DNA of 64,000 nt from Skermanella rosea (GTDB taxonomy: Bacteria > Pseudomonadota > Alphaproteobacteria > Azospirillales > Azospirillaceae): the NCBI RefSeq assembly GCF_016806835.2, contig NZ_CP086111.1, forward strand, positions 3,651,471-3,715,470, written 5' to 3'. Both the position numbers and the translations under genes were made by a program. The number at the start of each line of letters is the position of its first letter. Position 1 is the first letter of the stretch. Shown piece by piece: positions 34,162-43,105 of this stretch. The notes under the pieces were generated by a model. That model worked only from the letters and a program-made list of their open reading frames with translations. It ran no database searches and was not told the origin of the DNA.

Positions 34162-35283
34162 TCAATGGCGGGACAATCCGGTCGGCCCGACCGGCGCCCG
34201 CACAGATTCCGCCACCTCTTCGGGGAAGCGGTCGCGGGTCCGGTTGCACAGGGCCACCAGCGACAGCATCACCGGCACCTCCACCAGCACGCCGACCACG
34301 GTCGCCAAAGCGGCACCGCTGTCCAGGCCGAACAGGCTGATCGCGACCGCGACGGCCAGCTCGAAGAAGTTGGAGGTGCCGATCAGCGCCGCGGGGGCGG
34401 CGATCGCGAACGGTATCCGCCAGGCCCAGGCCCAGGCGTATCCGATCGCGAAGATGGCATAGCTCTGGACCAGCAGCGGCACCGCGATCAGCAGGATCAC
34501 GAACGGCTGCTCGACGATGGTCCGGCCCTGGAAACCGAACAGCAGCACGATGGTCGCCAGCAGGCCGACGATAGTGTAGGGCTTCAGCCGGCCGGTGAAG
34601 CGCGTCACGGCATCGGGGTCCTCCGCGGCATGCAGGGCGCGGCGGGTCGCATAGCCGGCCGCCAGCGGGATGACCACGTACAGCACCACCGACAGGATCA
34701 GGGTCTGCCAGGGCACGATGACGTCGGTCACGCCCAGCAGCAGCGCCACGATCGGCGCGAAGGCGATGACCATGATGATGTCGTTCAGCGAGACCTGGAC
34801 CAGCGTGTAGGTCGCGTCGCCGCGGGTGAGCTGGCTCCACACGAAGACCATCGCGGTGCAGGGCGCCGCCCCCAGCAGGATCATGCCGGCGATGTATTCC
34901 TTGGCGTCCTGCGGATCCACCATGTCGCGGAACAGCAGCTCGAAGAACAGGATGCCGAGGCCGGCCATGGTGAAGGGCTTGATCAGCCAGTTGACCACGA
35001 CGGTGATCACCAGCCCCTTGGGCCGCTCGCCGATGCGGCGCAGGGACGAGAAGTCCACGGCCACCATCATGGGATAGATCATCACCCAGATCAGCACCGC
35101 GACGACGAGGTTGACCGAGGCGACCTCCAGCCCCGCCAGGAAACCGAACAGGCCCGGCATCAGCAACCCCAGGGCGATGCCGGCACCGATGCACAGGGCG
35201 ACCCAGACGCTGAGATAACGTTCGAAAGCACCCAGGGGCGCGCCGGCGGACCGCCGGGCAGTGATGTCGCATTGAGCGGACAT
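34162..35283 (-). CDS. acr3: Arsenite efflux permease Acr3 (ArsB-type, BASS superfamily)
   Basis: A 373-residue protein with ten predicted membrane helices. [17 protein letters not shown] contains the conserved Cys essential in Acr3 pumps, and [10 protein letters not shown] and [20 protein letters not shown] are typical. It expels arsenite from the cytoplasm using the proton gradient. It is the last gene of the ars operon, 18 bases after arsJ. Confidence 0.95.
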   Translation of the reverse strand: MSAQCDITARRSAGAPLGAFERYLSVWVALCIGAGIALGLLMPGLFGFLAGLEVASVNLVVAVLIWVMIYPMMVAVDFSSLRRIGERPKGLVITVVVNWLIKPFTMAGLGILFFELLFRDMVDPQDAKEYIAGMILLGAAPCTAMVFVWSQLTRGDATYTLVQVSLNDIIMVIAFAPIVALLLGVTDVIVPWQTLILSVVLYVVIPLAAGYATRRALHAAEDPDAVTRFTGRLKPYTIVGLLATIVLLFGFQGRTIVEQPFVILLIAVPLLVQSYAIFAIGYAWAWAWRIPFAIAAPAALIGTSNFFELAVAVAISLFGLDSGAALATVVGVLVEVPVMLSLVALCNRTRDRFPEEVAESVRAPVGPTGLSRH

Positions 35284-35301
35284 GATGTTGAAACATCTCC
35301 T

Positions 35302-36564
35302 TTAGTCGCCGTCGGGAACGGCACCTGCCGGCCGGGCGGAATAGGTCGCGTCCACATGGGCGCCGGTCGGCAGCAGCAGCACGAGCGCAGCCGATACCGC
35401 GACCAGTCCCGCGGCGGTGAGCAGGCAGCCGGCCAGGCCGAACCACTGGTAGGTCAGGCCCGACAGCAGGCTCCCCATCAGACGCCCGCCGGCATTGGCC
35501 ATGTAATAGAAACCGACGTTCAGCGCGACCTTGTCGGCATCGGTGAACGCCAGGATGAGGTAGGAGTGCAGCGAGGAATTCACCGCGAAGGCGACGCCGA
35601 ACAGGCCCAGGCCGACCATGACCGCCAGGGTCGGGTCGACCCCGGCCCGGAGCGCCCCGACGAGCGCCAGCGGGATGACCGCCAGCACCACCGCCCACAG
35701 GCGGGCGGCCCGCACCTCGGAGGAGGTGCCGTCGGTGGAGCGCCGGACGATCGCCGGCGCCGCCGCCTGCACGAAGCCGTAGCCGATCACCCAGGCCGCC
35801 AGGAAGCCGCCCACCTGGGCGAAGGTCCAGCCGAGCTGGGCATAGAGGAAGATCGGCACACCGACGACGAACCAGACGTCGCGCGCCCCGAACAGGAAGA
35901 ACCGCGCCGCCGAGAGGATGTTGATCTCCGGCGACTTGGCGAACAGGCTGCGGAACCCGGCCTTCGCCTTGGACTTCCCGAAATCCCCCCTCAGCAGCAC
36001 CATCGCCGCGACCAGCACGAGGGCGAGCACCGCGGCCATAAGCCAAAGCCCCTGAACGAAGCCCAAGGTGGACAGGAGCAGGCCGCCCAGGAAGAAGCCC
36101 ACCCCCTTCAGCGCGTTCTTCGAGCCGGTCAGCAGCGCCACCCAGCGGAACAGCGTGCCCTCGGCGCCGGCGGGCACCACCAGCTTGATCGCGCTCTTGG
36201 AACTCATCTTGGTGAGGTCCTTGGCGATGCCGGCCAGCCCCTGCGCCGCGACCACGTAGGCGACGGACAGGGCGAACTGCCACTCCGGGTCCAGCAGGGA
36301 CAGCATGACCAGCGCCGCCACCTGGAGTCCCAGCCCGGCATAGAGCGTGATCCGCAGTCCCAGCCGCGACCCGATCCAGCCGCCGATCAGGTTGGTGACG
36401 ATCCCGAAGAACTCGTAGAGGACGAACAGGAACGCCAGCTGGAACGGCGTGAAGCCCAGGGTGTGGAAATGCAGCAGGACCAGCATGCGCAGGGCGCCGT
36501 CGGTCAGGGTGAAGCGCCAGTATGCCGCAGTGACGATGGCGTAGTCGCGCAGGGTTCCGCCCAT
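35302..36564 (-). CDS. arsJ: Organoarsenical efflux MFS transporter ArsJ
   Basis: A 420-residue major-facilitator protein with 12 predicted helices. The N-terminus (YAIVTAAYWRFTLTDGALRM, then LLHFHTLGFTPFQLAFLFVLYE) and KDLTKMSSKSAIKLVVP match ArsJ. ArsJ exports 1-arseno-3-phosphoglycerate made when GAPDH uses arsenate in place of phosphate; the product hydrolyses outside. The immediate neighbour gapdh (10-base gap) is the enzyme partner, so the pair gives resistance to arsenate itself. Confidence 0.93.
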   Translation of the reverse strand: MGGTLRDYAIVTAAYWRFTLTDGALRMLVLLHFHTLGFTPFQLAFLFVLYEFFGIVTNLIGGWIGSRLGLRITLYAGLGLQVAALVMLSLLDPEWQFALSVAYVVAAQGLAGIAKDLTKMSSKSAIKLVVPAGAEGTLFRWVALLTGSKNALKGVGFFLGGLLLSTLGFVQGLWLMAAVLALVLVAAMVLLRGDFGKSKAKAGFRSLFAKSPEINILSAARFFLFGARDVWFVVGVPIFLYAQLGWTFAQVGGFLAAWVIGYGFVQAAAPAIVRRSTDGTSSEVRAARLWAVVLAVIPLALVGALRAGVDPTLAVMVGLGLFGVAFAVNSSLHSYLILAFTDADKVALNVGFYYMANAGGRLMGSLLSGLTYQWFGLAGCLLTAAGLVAVSAALVLLLPTGAHVDATYSARPAGAVPDGD

Positions 36565-36574
36565 GTCCGCCCGC

Positions 36575-37594
36575 CTAATTCTGCTTCAGGTGGCCGGCCA
36601 CCTTGGCCGCCAGTTCGGCGAGACGGTGGGCGTAGCCCATCTCGTTGTCGTACCAGGCGAAGATCTTCACGGCGGTGCCGTCGACCACCAGGGTGGACGG
36701 GCCGTCGATGATCGAAGACCGGGTGTCGCCGCAGAAATCGATCGACACCAGCGGTCGGGACTCGAAGCCGAGGATGCCCTTCAGCGGGCCGTCGGCAGCC
36801 TCCTTCAGGAAGGCGTTGACCTCCTCCGCCGTGGTCGCCCGGGCCACCTCGAACACGCAGTCGGTCAGCGAGCCGGTCAGCAGGGGCACCCGCACGGCCA
36901 GCCCGTTCAGCTTGCCCTGGAGCTCGGGATATATCAGCCCGATCGCCGTGGCCGAGCCGGTGGAGGTGGGGATCAGCGACATCAGCGCCGAGCGGGCGCG
37001 CCGCAGGTCCTTGTGGGGCGCGTCAACGACGACCTGGGTGTTGGTCGCGTCGTGGATCGTGGTGATGATGCCGTGGCGGATGCCGAGCTTCTCCTGGATC
37101 ACCTTGACGACCGGTGCCAGGCAGTTGGTCGTGCAGGACGCGGCGGTAACCACATGATGCGCGTCCGGCTCGTACAGATGGTCGTTGACGCCCATGACGA
37201 CGTTCAGCGCGCCGGGTGTCTTGACCGGCGCCGCCACGACCACCTTGCGGGCGCCCCGATCCAGGTGCGGGGTCACCGTCCCGGTCGTGACGAACTTGCC
37301 CGAGCATTCCAGCACCAGATCGACGCCCAGGTCGGCCCAGGGGATGCCGCCCGGCTCGCCATGGTCGGTGAAGCCGATGCGCCGGCCGTCGATCCGGATG
37401 CCTCCGTCCTCGGCGGCGACCGGAACGGGCCAGCGGCCCTGGACGCTGTCGAACTCCAGCAGGTGGGCGGCCGTTTCCGGGCCGCCCTTCACCTCGTTGA
37501 CATGGACGATGTCGAGCAGGCCGCGGTCTACGGCGGCCCGGCAGGCAAGCCGCCCGATGCGGCCGAATCCGTTGATGCCGACACGGATGGTCAT
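36575..37594 (-). CDS. ArsJ-associated glyceraldehyde-3-phosphate dehydrogenase
   Basis: A 339-residue GAPDH. The NAD loop is [10 protein letters not shown], the catalytic Cys is in [11 protein letters not shown] near residue 153, the partner His in [10 protein letters not shown], and [12 protein letters not shown] closes the protein. Being in the ars operon just before arsJ, it presumably makes 1-arseno-3-phosphoglycerate from glyceraldehyde-3-phosphate and arsenate for export, rather than serving central glycolysis. Confidence 0.93.
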   Translation of the reverse strand: MTIRVGINGFGRIGRLACRAAVDRGLLDIVHVNEVKGGPETAAHLLEFDSVQGRWPVPVAAEDGGIRIDGRRIGFTDHGEPGGIPWADLGVDLVLECSGKFVTTGTVTPHLDRGARKVVVAAPVKTPGALNVVMGVNDHLYEPDAHHVVTAASCTTNCLAPVVKVIQEKLGIRHGIITTIHDATNTQVVVDAPHKDLRRARSALMSLIPTSTGSATAIGLIYPELQGKLNGLAVRVPLLTGSLTDCVFEVARATTAEEVNAFLKEAADGPLKGILGFESRPLVSIDFCGDTRSSIIDGPSTLVVDGTAVKIFAWYDNEMGYAHRLAELAAKVAGHLKQN

Positions 37595-37685
37595 GGTACA
37601 CCTTTCCGGCCCGCCCCCAGGGACGGGCCGTCCTGAAACGAAACAGTATCTTGATAGAAGCTCTAGGCGCGGAGTTGCCCGGCGA

Positions 37686-38621
37686 TCAGCCGGCGGCGGC
37701 CACCTCTTCCTCGGACAGCTTGATCTTGCCGATCTCGGCGAGGCGGTTGCGCAGGCTGAGCTTGTCCAGCGCCTCCAGCCGGAGGCTCGTGAAGATCTTG
37801 ATCCGGCATTCGAGCTCCAGGTAGGAGCGTTTGAAGACCTTCTGGACCCGGTCGTCCGACCCGACGAAAGCGACGGGATCCTCGACGCCCCAGTGGGCGC
37901 TCATCGGCTGACCGGGCCACACCGGACAGGGTTCGCTGGCCGCGCTGTCGCAGACGGTGAAGACGAAATCCAGCTCGGGCGCGCCGGGTGCGGCGAACTC
38001 GTCCCAGTTCTTCGACCTGAGATGATCGGTCTTGTAGTTCAGCCGCTTAAGCAGCTCGATCGCCTTCGGATGCACGGCCCCGCGCGGCTGGCTGCCGGCG
38101 CTGTAGGCGTTGACCCTGCCCTGCCCCCAGCGGGTCATGGCGCATTCCGCCATGATGCTGCGCGCCGAGTTGCCGGTGCACAGGAACAGGACGTTGTAGG
38201 GTCTCTCCAGGCTTGGACGTTCTGACATCGGAGCACTCCATGCTGCGGGTTCGGCTAGGCTCGGGCGCGCCCCGCGCCGGTCTGGAGGACAGGCGGCCGC
38301 GGCGAGCGCCTGCAGCGACGGGCTGCAGACTTCGGGATTTCCCTGGCAGCAGTCCTCGGTCAGGAAGACCAGCAGGTCCCGCATGCCATCGTAATTCGCG
38401 TTGTAGATGATTGACCTGCCGACCCGGCTGGAGGTCACGAGACCGGCGTTGGACATCAGCGCCAGATGGCTCGACAGCGTGTTGGGCGGCACTCCCAGCG
38501 TGCGCGCGATCTCCCCGGCCGGCATGCCCTCCCCGCCCGCCCTGATCAGCAGGCGGAAGACATCCAGGCGGGTTTCCTGGGCGAGCGCGGACAGGGTGGC
38601 GATGGCGTGTTTCGTATCCAT
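37686..38621 (-). CDS. arsR-arsC: ArsR-ArsC fusion: arsenic repressor joined to low-molecular-weight arsenate reductase
   Basis: One open frame of 311 residues. Residues 1-105 are an ArsR winged helix ([22 protein letters not shown]) with a Cys cluster at 91-99 (CCQGNPEVC) for arsenite binding. After a ~30-residue Pro/Ala linker, residues 138-300 are an LMW-phosphatase-type arsenate reductase: P-loop [11 protein letters not shown] (Cys148, Arg154), later [14 protein letters not shown]. No stop separates the halves. An internal ATG (Met132, at 38228) has GGAG seven bases upstream, so free ArsC might also be made. First gene of the ars operon. Confidence 0.88.
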   Translation of the reverse strand: MDTKHAIATLSALAQETRLDVFRLLIRAGGEGMPAGEIARTLGVPPNTLSSHLALMSNAGLVTSSRVGRSIIYNANYDGMRDLLVFLTEDCCQGNPEVCSPSLQALAAAACPPDRRGARPSLAEPAAWSAPMSERPSLERPYNVLFLCTGNSARSIMAECAMTRWGQGRVNAYSAGSQPRGAVHPKAIELLKRLNYKTDHLRSKNWDEFAAPGAPELDFVFTVCDSAASEPCPVWPGQPMSAHWGVEDPVAFVGSDDRVQKVFKRSYLELECRIKIFTSLRLEALDKLSLRNRLAEIGKIKLSEEEVAAAG

Positions 38622-38623
38622 GA

Positions 38624-38639
38624 TTCGAGAATTATCGAA
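38624..38639. promoter_or_regulatory. ArsR operator-like dyad
   Basis: TTCGA (38624-38628) and TCGAA (38635-38639) flank GAATTA directly upstream of the arsRC start. This resembles known ArsR boxes with TTCGA-type half-sites around an AT-rich centre. It overlaps the likely ribosome-binding/promoter region of arsRC, so ArsR binding would block its own operon, and it may also affect the divergent enolase-like operon. Confidence 0.55.
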
Positions 38640-38801
38640 ATATGGGCCGGAGCGCAAGCGGGAAATCGCCGCGCGTCCGGCGGGCCGCCGCGGAACCCGA
38701 TCATGAACTTGCGGGCTTCGCACGTCGTGCCCCGATGTGGCACGGTGGCGGCACTGCCGTTCCGGCACATCCGTGCGCGGACCAGGACAACGGGAGGAAT
38801 G

Positions 38802-40100
38802 ATGGCGAAGACCACGATCACGGCCGTGAGGGCCCGGCAGATCCTCGATTCCCGGGGACGGCCGACCGTCGAGGCGGACGTGATGCTCGAAGGCGGTGCC
38901 ATGGGGCGGGCGTCGGTACCGTCCGGCGCCTCGACGAGCCGGAGCGAGGCGCACGAACTCCGCGACGGCGATGCAGCATCCTATTTCGGGCGCGGCGTAT
39001 CGAAAGCCGTGGCGAACGTCGCGGAGGAGATCGCCCCGCTCCTGCGGGGCCGGGATGCCGACGACCAGACGGGAATCGACGGGGCCATGCAGGCGCTGGA
39101 CGGAACGCCGCGCCTGGAGCGCCTGGGCGCGAACGCGGTCCTGGCGGTCTCGCTCGCCACCTGCCGGGCCGCGGCGGAAGCCGACCGCGAACCGCTCTAT
39201 CGCCGCCTCGGCGCCCTGGCGGGTGCCGGCGATCCGGTGCTGCCACTGCCGATGGTGAACATCCTGAGCGGCGGGCTCCACGCTGGCCGCGGCATGGACG
39301 TGCAGGATTTCCTGGCCGTCCCCTTGAGCGCCTCGGACTATCCCACGGCGCTCCACGATATCATCCGGGTACGCGCCGCCGCGGAGGAGGTCGTCAGCCG
39401 GTATGGCGCCCCCGTGCTCCTCGCGGACGAGGGAGGGCTGAGCCCGGGATGCCCCTCGGCCGAGATCGCGCTGGGATTGATGGTGGAGGCGATCGAGCGC
39501 GCGGGCCTGTCGCCGGGCCGGGACATCGGGATCGCCATCGACGTGGCGGCGACGTCCCTTCTCGGGGCCGATGGTTCCTACGGCCTTTCCCGCGAAGGGC
39601 GCTCCCTGGACAGCGCCGGCATGATCGACACGATAGAGGGATGGATCGAGCGCTTCCCGATCGTGTCGGTGGAGGACGGCCTGCACGACGAGGACTGGGG
39701 CTATTGGCCGGACCTGACCCGCCGGCTCTCCCGCATCCAGGTGGTCGGGGACGATCTGTTCAGCACCAACCCGGAGCGGATCCGGCGCGGCATGGACCTG
39801 GGCGCGGCCAACAGCGTGCTGATCAAGCTCAACCAGAACGGAACCCTGACCGGCACCCTGGAGGCGATCGCGACCGCGCGGGCCGGCGGCTATTCGACCG
39901 TGATTTCCGCCCGGTCGGGGGAAACCGGGGACAGCTTCATGTCCGACCTGGCGGTGGGCGCCATCGGCGGACAGATCAAGATCGGTTCGGTCCGCAATAC
40001 CGAACGGCTGGAGAAGTACAATCAGCTCCTGCGGATTGTCGAGGAGCCGGGGGTGGGTTATGCCGGCGTGCGCTTCCTGGCCGGACGGAGGGGGCCATGA
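38802..40100 (+). CDS. Enolase paralogue with altered active site
   Basis: A 432-residue enolase-superfamily protein co-linear with E. coli enolase. Metal ligands (D248, E291, D318), the acid Glu (E210 in LADEGGLSP), the base Lys342 (LIKLNQ), His160 and Lys393 are kept. Two active-site positions differ: D169 replaces the conserved Glu of Q-E-F, and Ala370 replaces the His of S-H-R-S-G-E (here SARSGETGD). The substrate loop reads GASTSRSEA instead of GASTG. It may be a slow or re-specialised enolase. It is translationally coupled to a kinase-like gene and divergent from the ars operon. ATG 38799 is an alternative start. Confidence 0.85.
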   Translation: MAKTTITAVRARQILDSRGRPTVEADVMLEGGAMGRASVPSGASTSRSEAHELRDGDAASYFGRGVSKAVANVAEEIAPLLRGRDADDQTGIDGAMQALDGTPRLERLGANAVLAVSLATCRAAAEADREPLYRRLGALAGAGDPVLPLPMVNILSGGLHAGRGMDVQDFLAVPLSASDYPTALHDIIRVRAAAEEVVSRYGAPVLLADEGGLSPGCPSAEIALGLMVEAIERAGLSPGRDIGIAIDVAATSLLGADGSYGLSREGRSLDSAGMIDTIEGWIERFPIVSVEDGLHDEDWGYWPDLTRRLSRIQVVGDDLFSTNPERIRRGMDLGAANSVLIKLNQNGTLTGTLEAIATARAGGYSTVISARSGETGDSFMSDLAVGAIGGQIKIGSVRNTERLEKYNQLLRIVEEPGVGYAGVRFLAGRRGP

Positions 40101-41107
40101 CGGACCCCCATGCCGGCCTTCCCGAAGACATGCGCCGGTTCCTCGCCGACCTCGGCATCCAGGGACAGGACCTGCGGGCCAATCCCTTGACGGGCGGCGT
40201 GTCCTCCGACATCTGGTTCGTCGAGGCGGACGGACGCGCCCTCTGCATCAAGCGGGCGCTTCCGACGCTTCGGGTGGCGGCCCACTGGACCGCCCCGGTC
40301 GAGCGGAGCGGCTACGAATACGCCTGGTTCGAGAGGGTACGGGAGATAGCGCCGGCGGCGGTGCCGCCGCTGATCGGACGGCATGCCGGCGGCAACATGT
40401 TCGCCATGGCGTTCCTTCCGGCGGACCGTTATCCCGTGTGGAAAGCCCTGCTGCTCCGGGGCACGGTCGATCCCGCCTTCGCCGCCGCGGTCGGGGATAT
40501 CCTGGGCGCGATCCATGCCGAAACGGCCGGCGACGGACGAACCGCCGCTGCGTTCGCGACCGACGCGTCCTTCCACGCGCTCCGCCTCGAACCCTATCTG
40601 CTGGCGACCGCCCGCCGCCACCCGGACCTTGCCGGCCGGCTGGAAGCGATCGCCGCGACGACCGGAACCACCAGGCTGGCACTGGTCCATGGGGACGTCA
40701 GCCCTAAGAACATCCTGGCCGGTCCCGAAGGCCCGGTGATCCTCGACGCGGAATGCGCCTGGTACGGCGACCCGGCGTTCGACTTGGCCTTCTGCCTGAA
40801 CCACCTGCTCCTGAAATGCCTTCCGGTCCGCGACAGGACGGGCCTGCTCATGGATGCATTCGACCGGATGGCCGGCGCCTACCTGCCCCATGCGGCCTGG
40901 GAAGATGCGGCGACATTCGAGAGCCGTTGCGCGGCCTTGCTCCCGGCGCTCCTGCTTGCCCGCGTTGACGGCAAATCGCCCGTCGAGTACGTGACCGAGG
41001 AGACGGACAAGGAAATCGTCAGGAGCGTTGCGCGCGGCCTCGTGGCCGAGCCGCCGGACCGGCTTTCCGCCGTCAGGCACCGCTGGCTCGACAGCCTGCG
41101 GCATTGA
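40097..41107 (+). CDS. Aminoglycoside-phosphotransferase-like (APH/ChoK) kinase
   Basis: A 336-residue protein of the protein-kinase-like fold. Brenner's motif is LVHGDVSPKNIL (catalytic Asp, Asn) and the metal Asp is in VILDAECAWYGDPAFDLAF. The N-terminal lobe has NPLTGGVSSDIWFVE for ATP binding and LCIKRA for the Lys. Such enzymes phosphorylate small hydroxyl compounds such as sugars, choline or aminoglycosides. Its ATG overlaps the enolase-like stop (ATGA), so both are made together and may act on successive steps with a phosphorylated substrate. No resistance role is shown. Confidence 0.85.
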   Translation: MTDPHAGLPEDMRRFLADLGIQGQDLRANPLTGGVSSDIWFVEADGRALCIKRALPTLRVAAHWTAPVERSGYEYAWFERVREIAPAAVPPLIGRHAGGNMFAMAFLPADRYPVWKALLLRGTVDPAFAAAVGDILGAIHAETAGDGRTAAAFATDASFHALRLEPYLLATARRHPDLAGRLEAIAATTGTTRLALVHGDVSPKNILAGPEGPVILDAECAWYGDPAFDLAFCLNHLLLKCLPVRDRTGLLMDAFDRMAGAYLPHAAWEDAATFESRCAALLPALLLARVDGKSPVEYVTEETDKEIVRSVARGLVAEPPDRLSAVRHRWLDSLRH

Positions 41108-41120
41108 GACAAGGGATACG

Positions 41121-42587
41121 ATGAGCCGGAACCCGCTGGTCATGCCTCTCACGCGCCGAAGCCTTCTCCTCGCGGGCGGTGCCGCCGGCGTGGCCTCGAT
41201 GGTCCCCGCGTCCCTGCGCCCCGCAGCGGCCTTGGAGGCGACCCACACCCTGGCACCCGGCCCCGCAAGGATCCGGATGGTCGGCGACGCCTACCCCGAG
41301 ACGACGGTATGGGCCTATGACGGCCGGGTGCCCGGTCCGGAGATCCGCGTTCGCCAGGGCGACCGCCTGCGCATCGCGGTCACCAACCGGCTGGCCGAGG
41401 AGACGACCGTCCACTGGCACGGGCTCCGCGTCCCCAATGCCATGGACGGCGTGCCGCACCTGACGCAGCCCCCGATCGCTCCCTTCGAGACCTTCATCTA
41501 CGAGTTCGACGCCTTGGACGCCGGGACCTTCTGGTACCACCCGCACCAGCGAAGCCACGAGCAGGTCGGCCGCGGTCTTCACGGCGCGCTGATCGTCGAG
41601 GAGCGCGAGCCGGTCCCGGTCGACCGCGACCTCTGCTGGATGCTGGGCGACTCGCGCCTGAAAGGGGATGCTTCGATCAGCAATGACTTCGGCGCCATGA
41701 TGGACATGAGCCATGGCGGCCGGGTCGGAAACACCGTTACCGTCAACGGCCGCGTGCTCGACGAGGTGCCTGTGCGGGCCGGCGAGCGGGTCCGGCTGCG
41801 CCTCGTCAATGCCGCCAATGCCCGCATCTTCGGGCTGCGCTTCCGGGAGCACCGGCCGACGGTGATCGCCATCGACGGCCATCCGGTCGAGCCGCACGAG
41901 CCGGAAGGCGGCCGCATCGTCCTGGCGCCCGCGATGCGCGTCGACCTCGTGCTCGACATGACCGGCGCTCCCGGCGACCGGACCACCGTCATCGACGACT
42001 ACTACCCCGACCGCGCCTATCGGCTGCTGGACCTCGGCTACGGGCCGGACCGTCTGCGCGACAAGCCGCCGGACACGCCGGTCCGGCTGCCGGCGAACCC
42101 GGTGGCGGAACCCGACCTCTCCGCCGCGGTCCGCCACGAGGTGACCCTGGGCGGCGGGATGATGGGAAGCATGGCCGGAGCCATGGTGGACGGGCGGATG
42201 ACCGACATGCGGACCATGTTGCGCCAGGGCATGGCCTGGGCGATCAACGGCGTTTCCTCCGGCGGTGCCGACCGGCATGGCGGCGGGGATTCCGGGCGTG
42301 CCATGGCGCCGATCCTCACGATCGGGCGCGGCCGGACCTGCGTGATCGCCATGGCGAACGAGACGGCGTGGCCCCATCCGATGCATCTGCACGGCCACAC
42401 GTTCCGGGTGCTGTCGCGGAACGGCCGGCCGACCCGCTTCAAGGAGTGGCAGGACACCGTCCTGCTGGCCCCGCGGGAACGCGTCGAGATCGCCTTCGTC
42501 GCCGACAATCCGGGCGACTGGATGTTCCACTGCCACATCCTCGAGCATCAGGCCGCCGGGATGATGAGCACCATCCGCGTCGCCTGA
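41121..42587 (+). CDS. Periplasmic multicopper oxidase
   Basis: A 488-residue protein with a Tat signal (TRRSLLLAGGAAG). All copper-binding blocks are present: HWHGLRVPN, TFWYHPHQRSHEQ, HPMHLHGHTF, and HCHILEHQAAGM with the type 1 Cys-His and a Met axial ligand. The Met/His-rich segment at ~330-395 (GGGMMGSMAGAMVDGRMTDM) is like the methionine-rich insert of CueO/CopA, which binds Cu(I). It probably oxidises Cu(I) or another metal/phenolic substrate with O2. It begins 13 bases after the kinase gene. Confidence 0.92.
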   Translation: MSRNPLVMPLTRRSLLLAGGAAGVASMVPASLRPAAALEATHTLAPGPARIRMVGDAYPETTVWAYDGRVPGPEIRVRQGDRLRIAVTNRLAEETTVHWHGLRVPNAMDGVPHLTQPPIAPFETFIYEFDALDAGTFWYHPHQRSHEQVGRGLHGALIVEEREPVPVDRDLCWMLGDSRLKGDASISNDFGAMMDMSHGGRVGNTVTVNGRVLDEVPVRAGERVRLRLVNAANARIFGLRFREHRPTVIAIDGHPVEPHEPEGGRIVLAPAMRVDLVLDMTGAPGDRTTVIDDYYPDRAYRLLDLGYGPDRLRDKPPDTPVRLPANPVAEPDLSAAVRHEVTLGGGMMGSMAGAMVDGRMTDMRTMLRQGMAWAINGVSSGGADRHGGGDSGRAMAPILTIGRGRTCVIAMANETAWPHPMHLHGHTFRVLSRNGRPTRFKEWQDTVLLAPRERVEIAFVADNPGDWMFHCHILEHQAAGMMSTIRVA

Positions 42588-42616
42588 GCCGCCCCCGCCT
42601 TCGGAGGAGAACCGCC

Positions 42617-43105
42617 ATGCCTGTCCCGACAGTCCGAAATCGGATGACGCGGCGCCGCCTGGCGGCGTGGGGCGGGGGCGCCGCGCTGGCGCTCGTCGCG
42701 GTGGTCGGCATCGCCCTCCGGATGCAGGCACCCGACGATGCCCGGATCGATCCGGCGGACCCCGCCCAGGTGGCCCTGGGCCGGACCGTCTATGCCGAGA
42801 ACTGCGCGTCCTGCCACGGGACCGTCCTGGAGGGGCAGCCGGACTGGCGCGAGCGGAAGCCCGACGGCAGGCTGCCCGCCCCGCCCCACGACGTCTCCGG
42901 CCACACCTGGCATCACCCGGCCGAAACGCTCTTCGGCATCATCAAGGACGGAATGGCCGCGCACGCCCCTCCCGGCTACGAGAGCGACATGCCGGCGTTC
43001 GGCGGCACGCTTTCCGACGCGGAGATCCGGGCGGTGCTGGCATTCATCGCGAGCCGCTGGCCGGAGAACGTCCGGACCCGCTGGATGTCCGCCGGCATCA
43101 GCTGA
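42617..43105 (+). CDS. Membrane-anchored or periplasmic cytochrome c
   Basis: A 162-residue protein. One hydrophobic segment (residues ~15-34) acts as signal or anchor, followed by a single c-type heme site, CASCHG, near residue 61. The axial Met is probably in SDMPAFGGTLSD near residue 135. It resembles small class I cytochromes found next to multicopper oxidases, acting as electron carrier. RBS GGAGGAG. Its stop shares the 8-base palindrome TCAGCTGA with the convergent fahA stop. Confidence 0.88.
   Translation: MPVPTVRNRMTRRRLAAWGGGAALALVAVVGIALRMQAPDDARIDPADPAQVALGRTVYAENCASCHGTVLEGQPDWRERKPDGRLPAPPHDVSGHTWHHPAETLFGIIKDGMAAHAPPGYESDMPAFGGTLSDAEIRAVLAFIASRWPENVRTRWMSAGIS

Noticed and set aside
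34121-36711. Very long open frames on both strands over acr3/arsJ
   Set aside because: GC-driven shadows; acr3 and arsJ have clear family motifs in their own frames.
36575-37594. Housekeeping glycolytic gap gene
   Set aside because: It sits 10 bases before arsJ within the ars operon, the typical arrangement of the arsenical-specific enzyme.
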